Below are positions 9,057 through 17,996 of a stretch of 64,000 bases of DNA, in pieces. The notes below the pieces were generated by a model. That model saw nothing but the letters and a program-made list of their open reading frames with translations, had not been told where the DNA came from and did no database searches. Where the stretch lies: the NCBI RefSeq assembly GCF_023823685.1, contig NZ_JAMXBF010000008.1, positions 1 to 64,000 of the forward strand. The letters run 5' to 3'. The translations under genes were made by a program, and so were the position numbers. How positions within the stretch are numbered: the stretch's first letter is position 1; each line of letters starts with the position of its first letter. The stretch is from Pseudomonas subflava (GTDB taxonomy: Bacteria; Pseudomonadota; Gammaproteobacteria; Pseudomonadales; Pseudomonadaceae).

Positions 9057-9083
9057 AAAAAAAGCCCGGCGGGGGTGCCGGGC
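9057..9083 (-). terminator. Intrinsic terminator between the RidA gene and dadX
   Basis: GCCCGGC (9064-9070) and GCCGGGC (9077-9083) form a seven-base GC stem with a six-base loop; on the minus strand it is followed directly by seven T residues (9063-9057). This is a strong rho-independent terminator in the dadA-ridA-dadX direction, ending 21 bases before the dadX start. Confidence 0.8.
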
Positions 9084-9097
9084 GAATCAGGGAAGAG

Positions 9098-9451
9098 TCA
9101 GTTCTGGGCGGCTACGACCGTCATCTCCACCAGTACGCGCGGGTCGTACAGCTTGGCCTCGACGCAGGCGCGGGCCGGGGAGGCACCCTCGGCGACCCAG
9201 GCATCCCAGACCTCGTTGAGGCCGGCGTAACCGGCGGCCATGTCCTTGAGGTAGATGGTCACCGAGAGGATCTGCGACTTGTCGCTGCCGGCCTCGGCCA
9301 GGAAACGGTCGACGTTCGCCAGGGTCTGCCGGGTCTGCTCACGGATGTCGCCGTCGTAGTCATCGGCCAACTGGCCCGCCAGGTAGACGGTGCCGTTGTG
9401 GATGACGATCTCGCTGTAGCGCTTCTCAATGCGCAGGCGCTGGATGGGCAT
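9098..9451 (-). CDS. RidA/YjgF family enamine/imine deaminase
   Basis: 117 residues, full-length Rid protein. The family hydrolyses reactive enamine/imine intermediates made by PLP enzymes and amino-acid oxidases. Visible family features: [40 protein letters not shown] (split here as [10 protein letters not shown] and SQILSVT) and the C-terminal ARACVEAKL stretch with the conserved Arg. It overlaps the 3' end of dadA by 26 bases and has AAGGAG nine bases before its ATG, so it is translated with dadA. Its likely job is to clear 2-iminopropionate made by DadA. Confidence 0.88.
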   Translation of the reverse strand: MPIQRLRIEKRYSEIVIHNGTVYLAGQLADDYDGDIREQTRQTLANVDRFLAEAGSDKSQILSVTIYLKDMAAGYAGLNEVWDAWVAEGASPARACVEAKLYDPRVLVEMTVVAAQN

Positions 9452-10724
9452 GCTTGTGGCTCTCCTTGGTGTTGCCGTAGCGGGAAATGTCCAGGCCTTC
9501 GGCGCTGATCTGCGGACGCTTCTTGGCCATCAGGTCGGCGAGGAAGCGACCGGAGCCGCAGGCCATGGTCCAGCCAAGAGTACCGTGTCCGGTGTTGAGG
9601 AACAGGTTGCGGAAGGCCGTACCGCCCACGATCGGCGTGCCGTCCGGCGTGGCCGGGCGCAGGCCGGTCCAGAAGCTGGCCTGGCTGACGTCGCCGCCTT
9701 CCGGGTAGAGATCGTTGGTGATCATCTCCAGGGTGGCGCGGCGCTTGGGGTTGAGGCTCAGGTCGAAGCCGGCGATCTCGGCCATGCCGCCGACGCGGAT
9801 GCGGTTGTCGAAGCGGGTGATGGCGACCTTGTAGGTCTCGTCGAGGATGGTCGAGCTTGGCGCCATGTTCGGATTGGTGATCGGCACGGTCAGCGAGTAG
9901 CCCTTGAGCGGATACACCGGGGCCTTGATGCCCAGCGGCTTGAGCAGCTGCGGGCTGTAGCTGCCGAGGGCCAGCACGTAGCGGTCGGCGGTCTCCAGCT
10001 TGCCGTCGATCCACACGCCGTTGATGCGATCACCGGCCGCATCCAGGCGCTGGATGTTCTGGCCGAAGCGGAATTCCACGCCCAGGGCCTTGGCCATGTC
10101 CGCCAGTTGGGTGGTGAACATCTGGCAGTCGCCGGTCTGGTCATTGGGCAGACGCAGGGCCCCGGCCAGCTTGTGCTTGACCCCGGCCAGGGCCGGTTCG
10201 ACACGGGCGATGGCATCGCGGTCGAGCAGCTCGTAGGGCACGCCGGAGGCCTTCAACACGGCGATGTCCTTGGCCGCGTTATCGACCTGGGCCTGGGTGC
10301 GGAACAGCTGGGTGGTGCCGAGCTGGCGGCCTTCGTAAGCGATGCCGGTCTCGGCGCGCAGCTCGTCGAGGCAGTCGCGGCTGTACTCGGACAGGCGCAC
10401 CATGCGCTCCTTATTCACCGCGTAGCGGGCCGCGGTGCAGTTGCGCAGCATCTGCGCCATCCACAGATACTGGTCGACGTCGCCGGTGGCCTTGATCGCC
10501 AGCGGCGCGTGCTGCTGCAGCAGCCACTTGATGGCCTTCAGCGGCACGCCCGGGGCGGCCCAGGGCGAGGCATAGCCGGGGGAGACCTGCCCTGCGTTGG
10601 CGAAGCTGGTTTCCAAGGCCGGGCCGTCCTGGCGGTCGACCACGACCACCTCGAAACCGGCGCGGGCCAGATAGTAGGCGCTGGCGGTGCCGATCACACC
10701 GCTGCCAAGAACCAGAACGCGCAT
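9426..10724 (-). CDS. dadA: D-amino acid dehydrogenase small subunit
   Basis: 432 residues, the usual DadA length. Membrane-associated FAD enzyme that oxidises D-alanine and other D-amino acids to 2-oxo acids, passing electrons to the respiratory chain. N-terminal Rossmann motif [21 protein letters not shown] is visible in residues 3-23 (GxGxxG); the DAO-family C-terminus shows [14 protein letters not shown]. The ATG at 10724 has GAGGGAGG six bases upstream; an in-frame ATG eight codons earlier lacks a site. First gene of dadA-ridA-dadX, divergent from lrp, whose product activates dad genes in P. aeruginosa. Confidence 0.94.
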   Translation of the reverse strand: MRVLVLGSGVIGTASAYYLARAGFEVVVVDRQDGPALETSFANAGQVSPGYASPWAAPGVPLKAIKWLLQQHAPLAIKATGDVDQYLWMAQMLRNCTAARYAVNKERMVRLSEYSRDCLDELRAETGIAYEGRQLGTTQLFRTQAQVDNAAKDIAVLKASGVPYELLDRDAIARVEPALAGVKHKLAGALRLPNDQTGDCQMFTTQLADMAKALGVEFRFGQNIQRLDAAGDRINGVWIDGKLETADRYVLALGSYSPQLLKPLGIKAPVYPLKGYSLTVPITNPNMAPSSTILDETYKVAITRFDNRIRVGGMAEIAGFDLSLNPKRRATLEMITNDLYPEGGDVSQASFWTGLRPATPDGTPIVGGTAFRNLFLNTGHGTLGWTMACGSGRFLADLMAKKRPQISAEGLDISRYGNTKESHKHAHPAPAH

Positions 10725-10773
10725 GGTGGCCTCCCTCATTGCAGGCATTGCTTTGCCGGGCGTTATGCCGCGC

Positions 10774-10779
10774 AGTATA
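10774..10779 (-). promoter_or_regulatory. Candidate -10 element of dadA
   Basis: TATACT on the minus strand, 50 bases before the dadA start, with no good -35 at 17 bases. A poor -35 fits a promoter that needs an activator such as Lrp, whose gene diverges from the same 209-base gap. Confidence 0.45.
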
Positions 10780-10933
10780 GGAAGGCAGCGGTAGCGATAT
10801 TCACTGTTTATCGTCCGGCATTTGGCGTTAGTTGCCGGCGCAGAGCGCTTTCACAGGATGCAATCCAGGCGATATGGCTAGACTTCACCCATACTGCAGT
10901 GAATTATCTCGCTCATCATTCAAGGAGCCCGCC

Positions 10934-11422
10934 ATGCGCACCCAGCACCAGAGCCGCCGCGAACTGGACAAGATCGACCGCAACATCCTGCGCATCCTCC
11001 AGGAGGATGGGCGCATCAGCTTCACCGAGCTGGGCGAGCGGGTCGGCCTGTCCACCACGCCCTGTACCGAGCGGGTCCGCCGCCTGGAGCGCGAGGGCAT
11101 CATCATGGGCTACCACGCCCGCCTCAACCCGCAACAGCTCAAGGCCAGCCTGCTGGTGTTCGTCGAGATCAGCCTGGACTATAAGTCCGGCGACACCTTC
11201 GAGGAATTCCGCCGCGCCGTGCTCAAGCTGCCCCACGTGCTGGAGTGCCACCTGGTCAGCGGCGACTTCGACTACCTGGTGAAGGCGCGGATCAACGAGA
11301 TGGCCAGCTACCGCAAGCTGCTCGGCGACATCCTGTTGAAGCTGCCGCACGTGCGCGAATCCAAGTCCTACATCGTCATGGAAGAGGTGAAGGAGTCGCT
11401 GACCCTGCCGGTACCGGACTGA
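10934..11422 (+). CDS. lrp: Leucine-responsive regulator Lrp (DadR)
   Basis: 162 residues. An AsnC/Lrp helix-turn-helix (about 10-60; ILRILQEDGRISFTELGERVG, recognition helix STTPCTERVRRLE) precedes the RAM ligand domain with GDFDYLVKARI. ATG at 10934 has AAGGAG seven bases before it. Divergent from dadA; in P. aeruginosa the equivalent protein senses alanine and activates dadAX. Binding sites would lie in 10725-10933; I see a TTCAC/GTGAA pair there but no clear Lrp consensus. Confidence 0.93.
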   Translation: MRTQHQSRRELDKIDRNILRILQEDGRISFTELGERVGLSTTPCTERVRRLEREGIIMGYHARLNPQQLKASLLVFVEISLDYKSGDTFEEFRRAVLKLPHVLECHLVSGDFDYLVKARINEMASYRKLLGDILLKLPHVRESKSYIVMEEVKESLTLPVPD

Positions 11423-11484
11423 CCCGCCCGGCACAGTTTTTTCCGAGTCCCCCTTGGCGGGCCGCGCGGGGCGGGCTTATCCTG

Positions 11485-11502
11485 CGTCAAATTTTCCAAA
11501 CA
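11485..11502. promoter_or_regulatory. Weak PauR-like site before the flavoprotein gene
   Basis: Read on the minus strand, TGTTTGGAAAATTTGACG matches about 11 of 18 positions of the stronger site at 19646-19663. It lies 20 bases before the start codon in an AT-rich patch. Only suggestive. Confidence 0.25.
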
Positions 11503-11522
11503 CAAAAATCAGGATTTCGCAC

Positions 11523-12845
11523 ATGAACGCCCGGCTCAACCCGCCCGTCCACAGCGACCAGCACGCCGCCTCCTATTACGCGGCCACGGCCAACCGCCAG
11601 TTGGCCTACCCGCCCCTGGCCGGCGAGCAGGTCGCGGACGTGTGCGTGGTGGGCGGCGGCTTTTCCGGCCTGAACACCGCCATCGAGCTGGCTCGCAAGG
11701 GCTTCTCGGTGGTGCTGCTGGAGGCCCACCTGGTGGGCTGGGGCGCCAGCGGGCGCAATGGCGGCCAGCTGATCCGCGGCGTTGGCCACGGCCTCGAGCA
11801 GTTCGAGCCGGTGATCGGCGCCGAGGGCGTACGCCAGATCAAGCTGATGGGCCTGGAGGCGGTGGAGCTGGTGCGTCGCCGCGTCGAGGAATTCCAGATC
11901 GACTGTGACCTGACCTGGGGCTACTGCGACCTGGCCAACAAGCCCGCCCACCTGGAGGGCTTCGCCGAGGACAAGGCCGAACTGGAGAGCCTCGGCTACC
12001 GCCACGAGCTGCGCCTGTTGCAGCCCGGGCAGATGGCCGAAGTGGTCGGCTCCGACCGTTACTGCGGCGGCATGATCGACATGGGCTCCGGCCACCTGCA
12101 CCCGCTCAACCTGGCCCTGGGCGAGGCGGCGGCCGCGGCCTCGCTCGGGGTGCGCCTGTTCGAGCATTCGCCGGTCACCCGCATCGACCACGGTGCCGAG
12201 GTGAAGGTACACACCGCCCAGGGCTCGGTGCGCGCCAAGACCCTGGTGCTGGCCTGCAACGCCTACCTCAACGGACTCGACCCAACCCTCGGCGGCAAGG
12301 TGCTGCCCGCCGGCAGCTACGTGATCGCCACTGAGCCGCTGGGCGAGGCTCGCGCACGCCAGCTGATCCCACAGAACATGGCGCTGTGCGACCAGCGCGT
12401 GGCACTGGACTACTACCGGCTCTCGGCCGACAACCGCCTGCTGTTCGGCGGCGCCTGCCACTATTCCGGCCGCGATCCGGCGGACATCGCCGCCTATATG
12501 CGGCCGAAAATGCTGGAAGTGTTCCCGGAGCTGCGAGACGTACGCATCGACTTCCAGTGGGGCGGCATGATCGGCATCGGCGCCAACCGCCTGCCGCAGA
12601 TCGGCCGACTGAAGGACCATCCCAACGTCTACCACGCACAGGCATACGCCGGGCACGGGGTCAACGCCACCCACCTCGCTGGCAAGCTGCTGGCCGAGGC
12701 CATCGCCGGCGAACAGGGCGGCGGCTTCGAGCTCTTCGCCAGGGTGCCGCACATGACCTTCCCCGGCGGCAGGCATCTGCGCTCGCCACTGCTGGCGCTG
12801 GGCATGGCCTGGTATCGCCTGAAGGAGACGGTGGGTTTGGTCTGA
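11523..12845 (+). CDS. FAD-dependent oxidoreductase, gamma-glutamylputrescine oxidase-like
   Basis: 440 residues of the DAO/PuuB family. The FAD Rossmann motif VCVVGGGFSGLNTAIELARKG lies near residues 41-61, followed by GWGASGRNGGQ, the hallmark of glutamylputrescine-type oxidases; the C-terminus shows GYAGHGVNATHLAGK. Such enzymes (PauB in P. aeruginosa, PuuB in E. coli) oxidise gamma-glutamyl-polyamines to aldehydes, the substrates of PauC. It follows lrp by 100 bases. The last ~20 codons are partly copied into the downstream repeat (13030-13080). Confidence 0.85.
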   Translation: MNARLNPPVHSDQHAASYYAATANRQLAYPPLAGEQVADVCVVGGGFSGLNTAIELARKGFSVVLLEAHLVGWGASGRNGGQLIRGVGHGLEQFEPVIGAEGVRQIKLMGLEAVELVRRRVEEFQIDCDLTWGYCDLANKPAHLEGFAEDKAELESLGYRHELRLLQPGQMAEVVGSDRYCGGMIDMGSGHLHPLNLALGEAAAAASLGVRLFEHSPVTRIDHGAEVKVHTAQGSVRAKTLVLACNAYLNGLDPTLGGKVLPAGSYVIATEPLGEARARQLIPQNMALCDQRVALDYYRLSADNRLLFGGACHYSGRDPADIAAYMRPKMLEVFPELRDVRIDFQWGGMIGIGANRLPQIGRLKDHPNVYHAQAYAGHGVNATHLAGKLLAEAIAGEQGGGFELFARVPHMTFPGGRHLRSPLLALGMAWYRLKETVGLV

Positions 12846-13256
12846 GTGTTGGGTGCGCCGTGCTACGGAGAGTGAGGACGCCGGGTGCAGCGCCTTGGCG
12901 GGCTGCCGCTGCGCGGCGAGGCCGCCCTACGACGACGTGACTCTGCTCGGTAATAGAAACCGTAGGGGCGCTCGCCCCGCAGGGCAGTGCACCGCCAGCC
13001 CGCGCCGATCTTTCTGGCTAGCGCAACAACCACTACTGGCGCTGGGCATAGCCTGAAGTAGGCGATGGGCCGGTCTGAGTGTGGGCGCGCGGAGAGCGGG
13101 GACGCCGGGTGCAGCGCCTTGGCGGGCTGCCGCTTTGCGGCGAGGCCGCCCTACGAGGATGCGCCTCTGCTCGGTAACGGAAACCGTAGGGGTACTCGCC
13201 CGCAGGGCTGTGCACCGCCCGGCCCGCACCGAATCGTGCCGGCTAGCGCAACAACC
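12786..13256. repeat. Tandem duplication of the convergent intergenic region
   Basis: Copy A (about 12786-13031) runs from the last 20 codons of the flavoprotein gene through the spacer to a 14-base match with the 3' end of the DUF1127 gene. Copy B (about 13030-13256) starts with a decayed version of the same flavoprotein tail (ACTGGCGCTGGGCAT motif, now carrying stops) and ends in the real DUF1127 3' end. The offset is 223-225 bases over most of the length and 244 at the left, because copy B lost about 21 bases. Between 12846 and 13242 I see no gene; the spacers hold hairpin-forming GC-rich repeats. Confidence 0.8.
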
Positions 13257-13464
13257 GCCAGAACGGCCGGGTCGCTTCGGCTCGGGCCTGTTCGGCGGTC
13301 AGGCCGATGTCGTGCAGTTGCGCGGCGTCCAGCTCCAGCAGGGCACGGCGGGTCGCGAGATGCCGGCGCAGCAGGCGCCAGCGTCGACCCAGCTCACGCA
13401 GTGGCTGACGCTCGTCCTCCTGCCGCTCCTGCAGCGTGACATACAGATCACCGAATTCGCGCAT
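13243..13464 (-). CDS. DUF1127 family small protein
   Basis: 73 residues, arginine-rich (LGRRWRLLRRHLATRRALLEL), with the DUF1127 pattern of a basic helix followed by LDAAQLHDIGLTAEQARAEATRPFW. Small DUF1127 proteins in other proteobacteria have roles in RNA turnover or phosphate and carbon stress; no specific function can be assigned here. Divergent from the MocR regulator 172 bases away, so the two probably share control. Its 3' end is duplicated downstream. Confidence 0.8.
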   Translation of the reverse strand: MREFGDLYVTLQERQEDERQPLRELGRRWRLLRRHLATRRALLELDAAQLHDIGLTAEQARAEATRPFWRLLR

Positions 13465-13514
13465 GGTCCGCCCTCCGTCAGGCTCTTCCTTAGGAGACCA
13501 TGATGGCGATGCCC

Positions 13515-13606
13515 ATACAGGCGATACAGATCCACAAATAATCTATCGATATCATACAGATCGCTCGACGGCGCAACTGAATGGTCTATTCTGGCGCCAT
13601 CTGTAT
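13515..13606. promoter_or_regulatory. Repeated ATACAG motifs between DUF1127 and the MocR gene
   Basis: ATACAG at 13515-13520, ATACAGAT at 13524-13531 and 13554-13561, and the inverted ATCTGTAT at 13599-13606. The third sits next to a candidate promoter of the MocR gene (TATTCT at 13587-13592). MocR-family regulators typically bind short direct repeats near their own genes, so this is a likely autoregulatory operator. Confidence 0.55.
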
Positions 13607-13636
13607 TGCCGACCTTAGCCCGAGACAGCGTCTGTC

Positions 13637-15061
13637 ATGACTCTCTATCTCAATCTCGCCGAACTGCTCGGCACCCGCATCGAACAGGGCCTGTACCGCC
13701 CCGGCGACCGTCTGCCCTCGGTGCGCGCCCTCAGCCAGGAGCACGGCGTCAGCCTCAGCACGGTGCAGCAGGCCTACCGCCAGCTAGAGGACAACGGCCT
13801 GGTGGAGCCGCGGCCGAAGTCCGGCTATTTCGTGCCGCTGAGCAGACAGAAGCCGGCGCTGCCGATGGTCAGCCGTACAGCCCAGCGCCCGGTGGAAGTG
13901 TCCCAATGGGACCAGGTGCTAGAGCTGGTCAGCACCCCGCCCTACAGCGACCTGGTGCAACTGGGCCGCGGCATTCCCGACATCTGCGCGCCCACGCTCA
14001 AGCCACTGCTGCGCAGCCTGTCGCGGCTGAGCCGGCGCCAGAGCCTGAAGGAGCTCAGCTACGGCAGCCTGGAGGGCGAGATCCTGCTGCGCCGCCAGGT
14101 GTCGCGCCTGATGCTGGACTCGGGTTGCCAGGTCCCGGCGGAAGAGATCGTCATCACCACCGGCTGCCACGAGGCGCTGTCCGTCGCCCTGCGCGCCATC
14201 TGCCAGCCCGGCGACATCGTCGCGGTGGACTCGCCGAGCTTCCATGGCGTGATGCAGTCGCTCAAGGGCTTCGGCCTCAAGGCCCTGGAGCTGCCCACCG
14301 ACCCGCTCACCGGGATCAGCCTGGAGGCGCTGGAGATGGCCCTTGAGCAGTGGCCGATCAAGGCCATCCAGCTGACGCCGAGCTGCAACAACCCGCTCGG
14401 CTACATCATGCCCGAGGCCAACAAGCGCGCCCTGCTGGAACTGGCCCAGCGCTACGACGTGGCGATCATCGAGGACGACATCTACGGCGATCTGGCCTAC
14501 CGCTACCCCCGCCCGCGCAGCATCAAGTCGTTCGACGAGGACGGCCGCGTGCTGCTCTGCAGCTCCTTCTCCAAGACCCTGGCACCGGGCCTGCGCATCG
14601 GCTGGATCGCGCCCGGGCGCTACCTGCAGCGGGTGCTGCACATGAAGTACATGGGTACCGGCATGAGCGCCCAGCTGCCCCAGCTGGCGCTGGCCGAGTT
14701 CATCGGCGCCGGCCAGTACGAACCTCACCTGCGACGCATGCGTGGCCAGTACGCGCGCGGCCGCGAGCTGATGACCGGCTGGGTCAGCCAGTACTTCCCC
14801 GCCGGCACCCGGGTCAGCCAGCCCCAGGGCGGTTTCATGCTGTGGGTGGAGATGCCCCAGGGCTTCGACAGCCAGCGCCTCAACCGCCTGCTGGCGCCGC
14901 ACAAGGTGCAGGTGGCGCCGGGCAGCATCTTTTCCGCCGCCGGCAAGTACCGCAACTGCCTGCGCATGAACTTCGCCACCGCCCAGGGCGGTGCCCTCGA
15001 GCAGGCCGTGCGCCGTGTTGGCGAGACGGTGGGCGAGCTGCTGGCCGAACATTCCACCTGA
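13637..15061 (+). CDS. MocR-family regulator (GntR HTH fused to PLP aminotransferase domain)
   Basis: 474 residues: a GntR winged helix (about 1-70; GDRLPSVRALSQEHGVSLSTVQQAYRQLE) followed by a fold-type I aminotransferase-like domain (about 110-470). The PLP lysine is visible in SSFSKTLAPGLRIGW near residue 313, with the cofactor-site motifs TPSCNNPLGYIM and IEDDIYGDL. Members act as PLP- or amine-responsive transcription factors (PdxR, GabR, PtsJ types). The lysine is kept, so PLP binding is expected. The target is likely the divergent DUF1127 gene or itself; the effector is unknown. Confidence 0.87.
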   Translation: MTLYLNLAELLGTRIEQGLYRPGDRLPSVRALSQEHGVSLSTVQQAYRQLEDNGLVEPRPKSGYFVPLSRQKPALPMVSRTAQRPVEVSQWDQVLELVSTPPYSDLVQLGRGIPDICAPTLKPLLRSLSRLSRRQSLKELSYGSLEGEILLRRQVSRLMLDSGCQVPAEEIVITTGCHEALSVALRAICQPGDIVAVDSPSFHGVMQSLKGFGLKALELPTDPLTGISLEALEMALEQWPIKAIQLTPSCNNPLGYIMPEANKRALLELAQRYDVAIIEDDIYGDLAYRYPRPRSIKSFDEDGRVLLCSSFSKTLAPGLRIGWIAPGRYLQRVLHMKYMGTGMSAQLPQLALAEFIGAGQYEPHLRRMRGQYARGRELMTGWVSQYFPAGTRVSQPQGGFMLWVEMPQGFDSQRLNRLLAPHKVQVAPGSIFSAAGKYRNCLRMNFATAQGGALEQAVRRVGETVGELLAEHST

Positions 15062-15119
15062 ATCTTTACGCAACGGCAGACGTCCCAAGGAGAACGGAGC
15101 AACCCCCTCGGAGGCCGGA

Positions 15120-16667
15120 GTGCGCCACGCCTTGCTGCTCGTCCTGCTGCTGGCCCTGGGCGCCTGCGGCAGCACCATGTCCATCCAGCCCAGCCAGACA
15201 TTGCCGCCGAGCGAATCGAGCTTTGGCCGTCATCTGCTGGACCTGGCCGCCCGCCACGAGGGCAAGTCGGGCTTCCGTCTGCTGCCGGCCAGCGACGAGG
15301 CCTTCGCCGCCCGCGCCGAGCTGATCCGCGCGGCGCAGAGCAGCCTGGACCTGCAGTACTACATCGTCCACGACGGCCTCAGCACACGCACCTTGATCGA
15401 CGAAGTACTGCGCGCCGCCGACCGCGGGGTGCGCGTGCGCCTGCTGCTGGACGACACCAGCAGCGACGGTCGCGACTACGAGATCGCCCTGCTCGCCGCC
15501 CACCCGAACATCCAGGTGCGGGTGTTCAATCCGCTGCACCTGGGCCGCTCCACCGGCGTCACACGCCTTCTCGGCCGCGCCCTAAACCTCGGCCAGCAGC
15601 ACCGGCGCATGCACAACAAGCTGTGGCTGGCCGACGGCAGCGCGGCCATCGTTGGCGGTCGCAACCTGGGCGACGAATACTTCGACGCCAAGCCCAACCG
15701 CAACTTCACCGACATCGACATGCTCGCCGTCGGCCCGGTGGCCGATCAGTTGGCGCACAGCTTCGACCAGTACTGGAACAGCGCGCTGAGCAAGCCGATC
15801 CAGCAGTTCCTGCGCTGGCCGCCGGACGAGCGCGACCTCGCCAAGGCCAGGCAGCGCCTGCGCGGCTACCTGGCCCAGGCGCGCGTGGAGCAGCGCGAGC
15901 TGTCCGAACGCCTGCAGGCCTACCGTGACGATCCGCGTCTGTACCGCTGGCTGGACGAGCTAATCTGGGCACCGGGCTGGGCGCTGTGGGACGCGCCGTC
16001 CAAGGTGCTCGCCGACGGCGAGCCCGACCCACAGTTGCTCCTGGCCAGCCAACTGGAGCCCAAGCTGGAGGGGCTGGAACACGAGCTGATCCTGGTGTCC
16101 GCCTACTTCGTGCCGGCGGAAGACGGCATGCGTTATCTCACCGGCCACGCCGACCGCGGCGTGAACATCCGCCTGCTGACCAATTCGCTGGAGGCCACCG
16201 ACGTGCCGGCCGTGCACGGCGGCTACGCGCCCTATCGGCGCGAGCTGCTGGAACACGGCGTGCGCCTGTTCGAGCTGCGCCGCCAGCCGGACGGCAACGG
16301 CTCGGGCGGCAGCGGCCCGTATAGTTTCAGCGGCAGCTCCGAATCCAGCCTGCACAGCAAGGCGATCGTGATGGACCGTCGCTATGCCTTCGTCGGTTCG
16401 CTGAATTTCGACCCGCGCTCCTTGCTGTGGAACACCGAGGTCGGCGTGCTGGTGGACAGCCCGAAGCTGAGCGAACGCGTGCGCGAACTGGCCCTGGAAG
16501 GCATGCAGCCCTCGCTGAGCTACGAGGTGCGGCTGGTGGACGGGCAGATGCGCTGGCGCGCCGAGGACGACGGCAGGCAGCACGAGCTGACGCGCGAACC
16601 CGGCAGCGCCTGGCGCCGCTTCAACGCTTGGTTCGCCGACATGGTCGGGCTCGAGCAGATGCTCTAG
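15120..16667 (+). CDS. Phospholipase D-family lipoprotein
   Basis: 515 residues. The GTG at 15120 opens a lipoprotein signal (hydrophobic stretch then LGAC, Cys16), so the enzyme is probably membrane-anchored and periplasmic. Two HKD catalytic motifs define the PLD superfamily: HNKLWLADG near residue 163 and HSKAIVMD near 411, each followed by GGRN or GSLN. The family includes cardiolipin synthase-like ClsC and phospholipases; I cannot choose between them. It lies 58 bases after the MocR gene and may be co-transcribed. The frame is open further upstream, but that part overlaps the MocR gene in another frame and is not credible. Confidence 0.82.
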   Translation: MRHALLLVLLLALGACGSTMSIQPSQTLPPSESSFGRHLLDLAARHEGKSGFRLLPASDEAFAARAELIRAAQSSLDLQYYIVHDGLSTRTLIDEVLRAADRGVRVRLLLDDTSSDGRDYEIALLAAHPNIQVRVFNPLHLGRSTGVTRLLGRALNLGQQHRRMHNKLWLADGSAAIVGGRNLGDEYFDAKPNRNFTDIDMLAVGPVADQLAHSFDQYWNSALSKPIQQFLRWPPDERDLAKARQRLRGYLAQARVEQRELSERLQAYRDDPRLYRWLDELIWAPGWALWDAPSKVLADGEPDPQLLLASQLEPKLEGLEHELILVSAYFVPAEDGMRYLTGHADRGVNIRLLTNSLEATDVPAVHGGYAPYRRELLEHGVRLFELRRQPDGNGSGGSGPYSFSGSSESSLHSKAIVMDRRYAFVGSLNFDPRSLLWNTEVGVLVDSPKLSERVRELALEGMQPSLSYEVRLVDGQMRWRAEDDGRQHELTREPGSAWRRFNAWFADMVGLEQML

Positions 16668-16677
16668 CACACCTGCA

Positions 16678-16709
16678 GCGGTGCGCGTGGCGCAACGCCG
16701 AACCTAGCG
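16678..16709. repeat. Single GGTGCGC-type repeat fragment between convergent genes
   Basis: GCGGTGCGCGTGGCGCAAC followed by ACCTAGCG resembles the start of the units in the 4011-4402 array (GCGGTGCGCGTAGCGCACCCTACG with its last half altered). It fills the 36-base gap between two convergent genes and overlaps the MFS stop codon. Confidence 0.45.
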
Positions 16710-17846
16710 TTCGACGGCCGGCAGCCCCGCCTTGTCGCGCCAAGCAAGCCAGACGAAACCGGCCGCGCCGATAGCCATCACCAACGGCAGCGCGTGGCCA
16801 CTCAACCACTGGCTGGCGGCGCCGGTCAGCAGCGGCCCGACCAGACAACCCAGGCCCCAGAGCTGCGCCACGTGGGCATTGGCGCGGACCAGCTCGTCGT
16901 CGCGGAAACGCTCGCCGATGAGGATCAGCGACAGGGTGAACAGCCCGCCCGCACTGGCGCCGAACAGCACCCACAGCGGCCAGATCAGCGGCGTGTGCAG
17001 CAGCATCGGCACGCTCAGGCTGGACAGCAACAGGACCAGGCCGCAGGCGCGGAACAGCGAGCTGCGCGGCAGGCGGTCGGCGAGCCAGCCGATCGGCAGC
17101 TGCAGGGCCGCGTCGCCGACCACCACCACGCTGGCCATCAGCAGAGCCACGTCCTGGCTGAAACCCTGCTGCAGGCCGTACACCGGCAGCAGGGTGAGCA
17201 TCATCGCCTCGAACGCGGCGAACAGGCCGACCGCCCAGGCGATGGTTGGCATGCGCCGGCAGAAGTCGAACAGGCCGCGGCCCGAGGCGCTGTGGGCGTC
17301 GACCCGCGGCGCGCCAGTGCGGCCGAGCAGCGCCAGCGAGCCGAAGATCAGCAGCCCGGTGCCGGTCCAGAAACCCAGGTCGGTATCGGTGCCGAGCAGC
17401 GTCAGCAGCAGCGGCCCGGCCAGCTGGCTGAGCGCGTAGCCGGTGCCATACAGCGCCACCAGACGACCGCGCCACTTCTCCACCGCCAGCTGGTTGATCC
17501 AGCTCTCGCCGAGGATGAACACCACGGTCAGCGCCACCCCGAGGAACAGCCGCAGCCCCAGCCACACCGGGTAGTGCTGGACCAGCGCCAGCAGCGCCAC
17601 CGACAGCGCGCCGAGCAACAGACACAGCTGCATCACCAGGGTGGTGCCCAGACGCGCGGCGAGCCGCCCGGCGACCAGCGAGCCGAGCAGCACACCGACC
17701 GCCGGGGTCGCCGCCATCACGCCGATGGCGAAGTTGCCATGTCCCCAGCCTTCCAGCCGCAACGACACCAGCGGCATGGTCACGCCCAGCGCCAGACCGA
17801 TGCTGATGACCGCGGCGCACACCGCGAAGTAGGTTCCCCAGCGCAT
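16704..17846 (-). CDS. Major facilitator superfamily transporter
   Basis: 380 residues, about twelve hydrophobic segments, an inner-membrane carrier. The loop after helix 2 shows GSLVAGRLAARLG, the MFS motif A region, and the mid-protein loop has LADRLPRSSLFR. The ATG at 17846 directly precedes the first membrane segment (MRWGTYFAVCAAVIS); the frame upstream is low-complexity and lacks a site. It follows pauC on the same strand, and PA5311 in P. aeruginosa is a similar MFS protein in the same place. The substrate is unknown; an amine or amino acid would fit the context. Confidence 0.8.
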   Translation of the reverse strand: MRWGTYFAVCAAVISIGLALGVTMPLVSLRLEGWGHGNFAIGVMAATPAVGVLLGSLVAGRLAARLGTTLVMQLCLLLGALSVALLALVQHYPVWLGLRLFLGVALTVVFILGESWINQLAVEKWRGRLVALYGTGYALSQLAGPLLLTLLGTDTDLGFWTGTGLLIFGSLALLGRTGAPRVDAHSASGRGLFDFCRRMPTIAWAVGLFAAFEAMMLTLLPVYGLQQGFSQDVALLMASVVVVGDAALQLPIGWLADRLPRSSLFRACGLVLLLSSLSVPMLLHTPLIWPLWVLFGASAGGLFTLSLILIGERFRDDELVRANAHVAQLWGLGCLVGPLLTGAASQWLSGHALPLVMAIGAAGFVWLAWRDKAGLPAVER

Positions 17847-17996
17847 GACGTTTCCATCCCTCGAAAGCAGTGCGGCCGGGTTTCCAGAGAAACCCGGCCG
17901 CAGGTGTGGCTCACAGGGAGCCGGCTCTTCCCGGGAAGAGCGGACCTTCACAACAGGACTGACCGGGCGAACCGCGCCCGGATCCGGTCTCGAGCG

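Noticed and set aside
14991-15119. N-terminal extension of the phospholipase D gene
   Set aside because: Overlaps the MocR coding region and precedes a clear lipoprotein signal starting at 15120.
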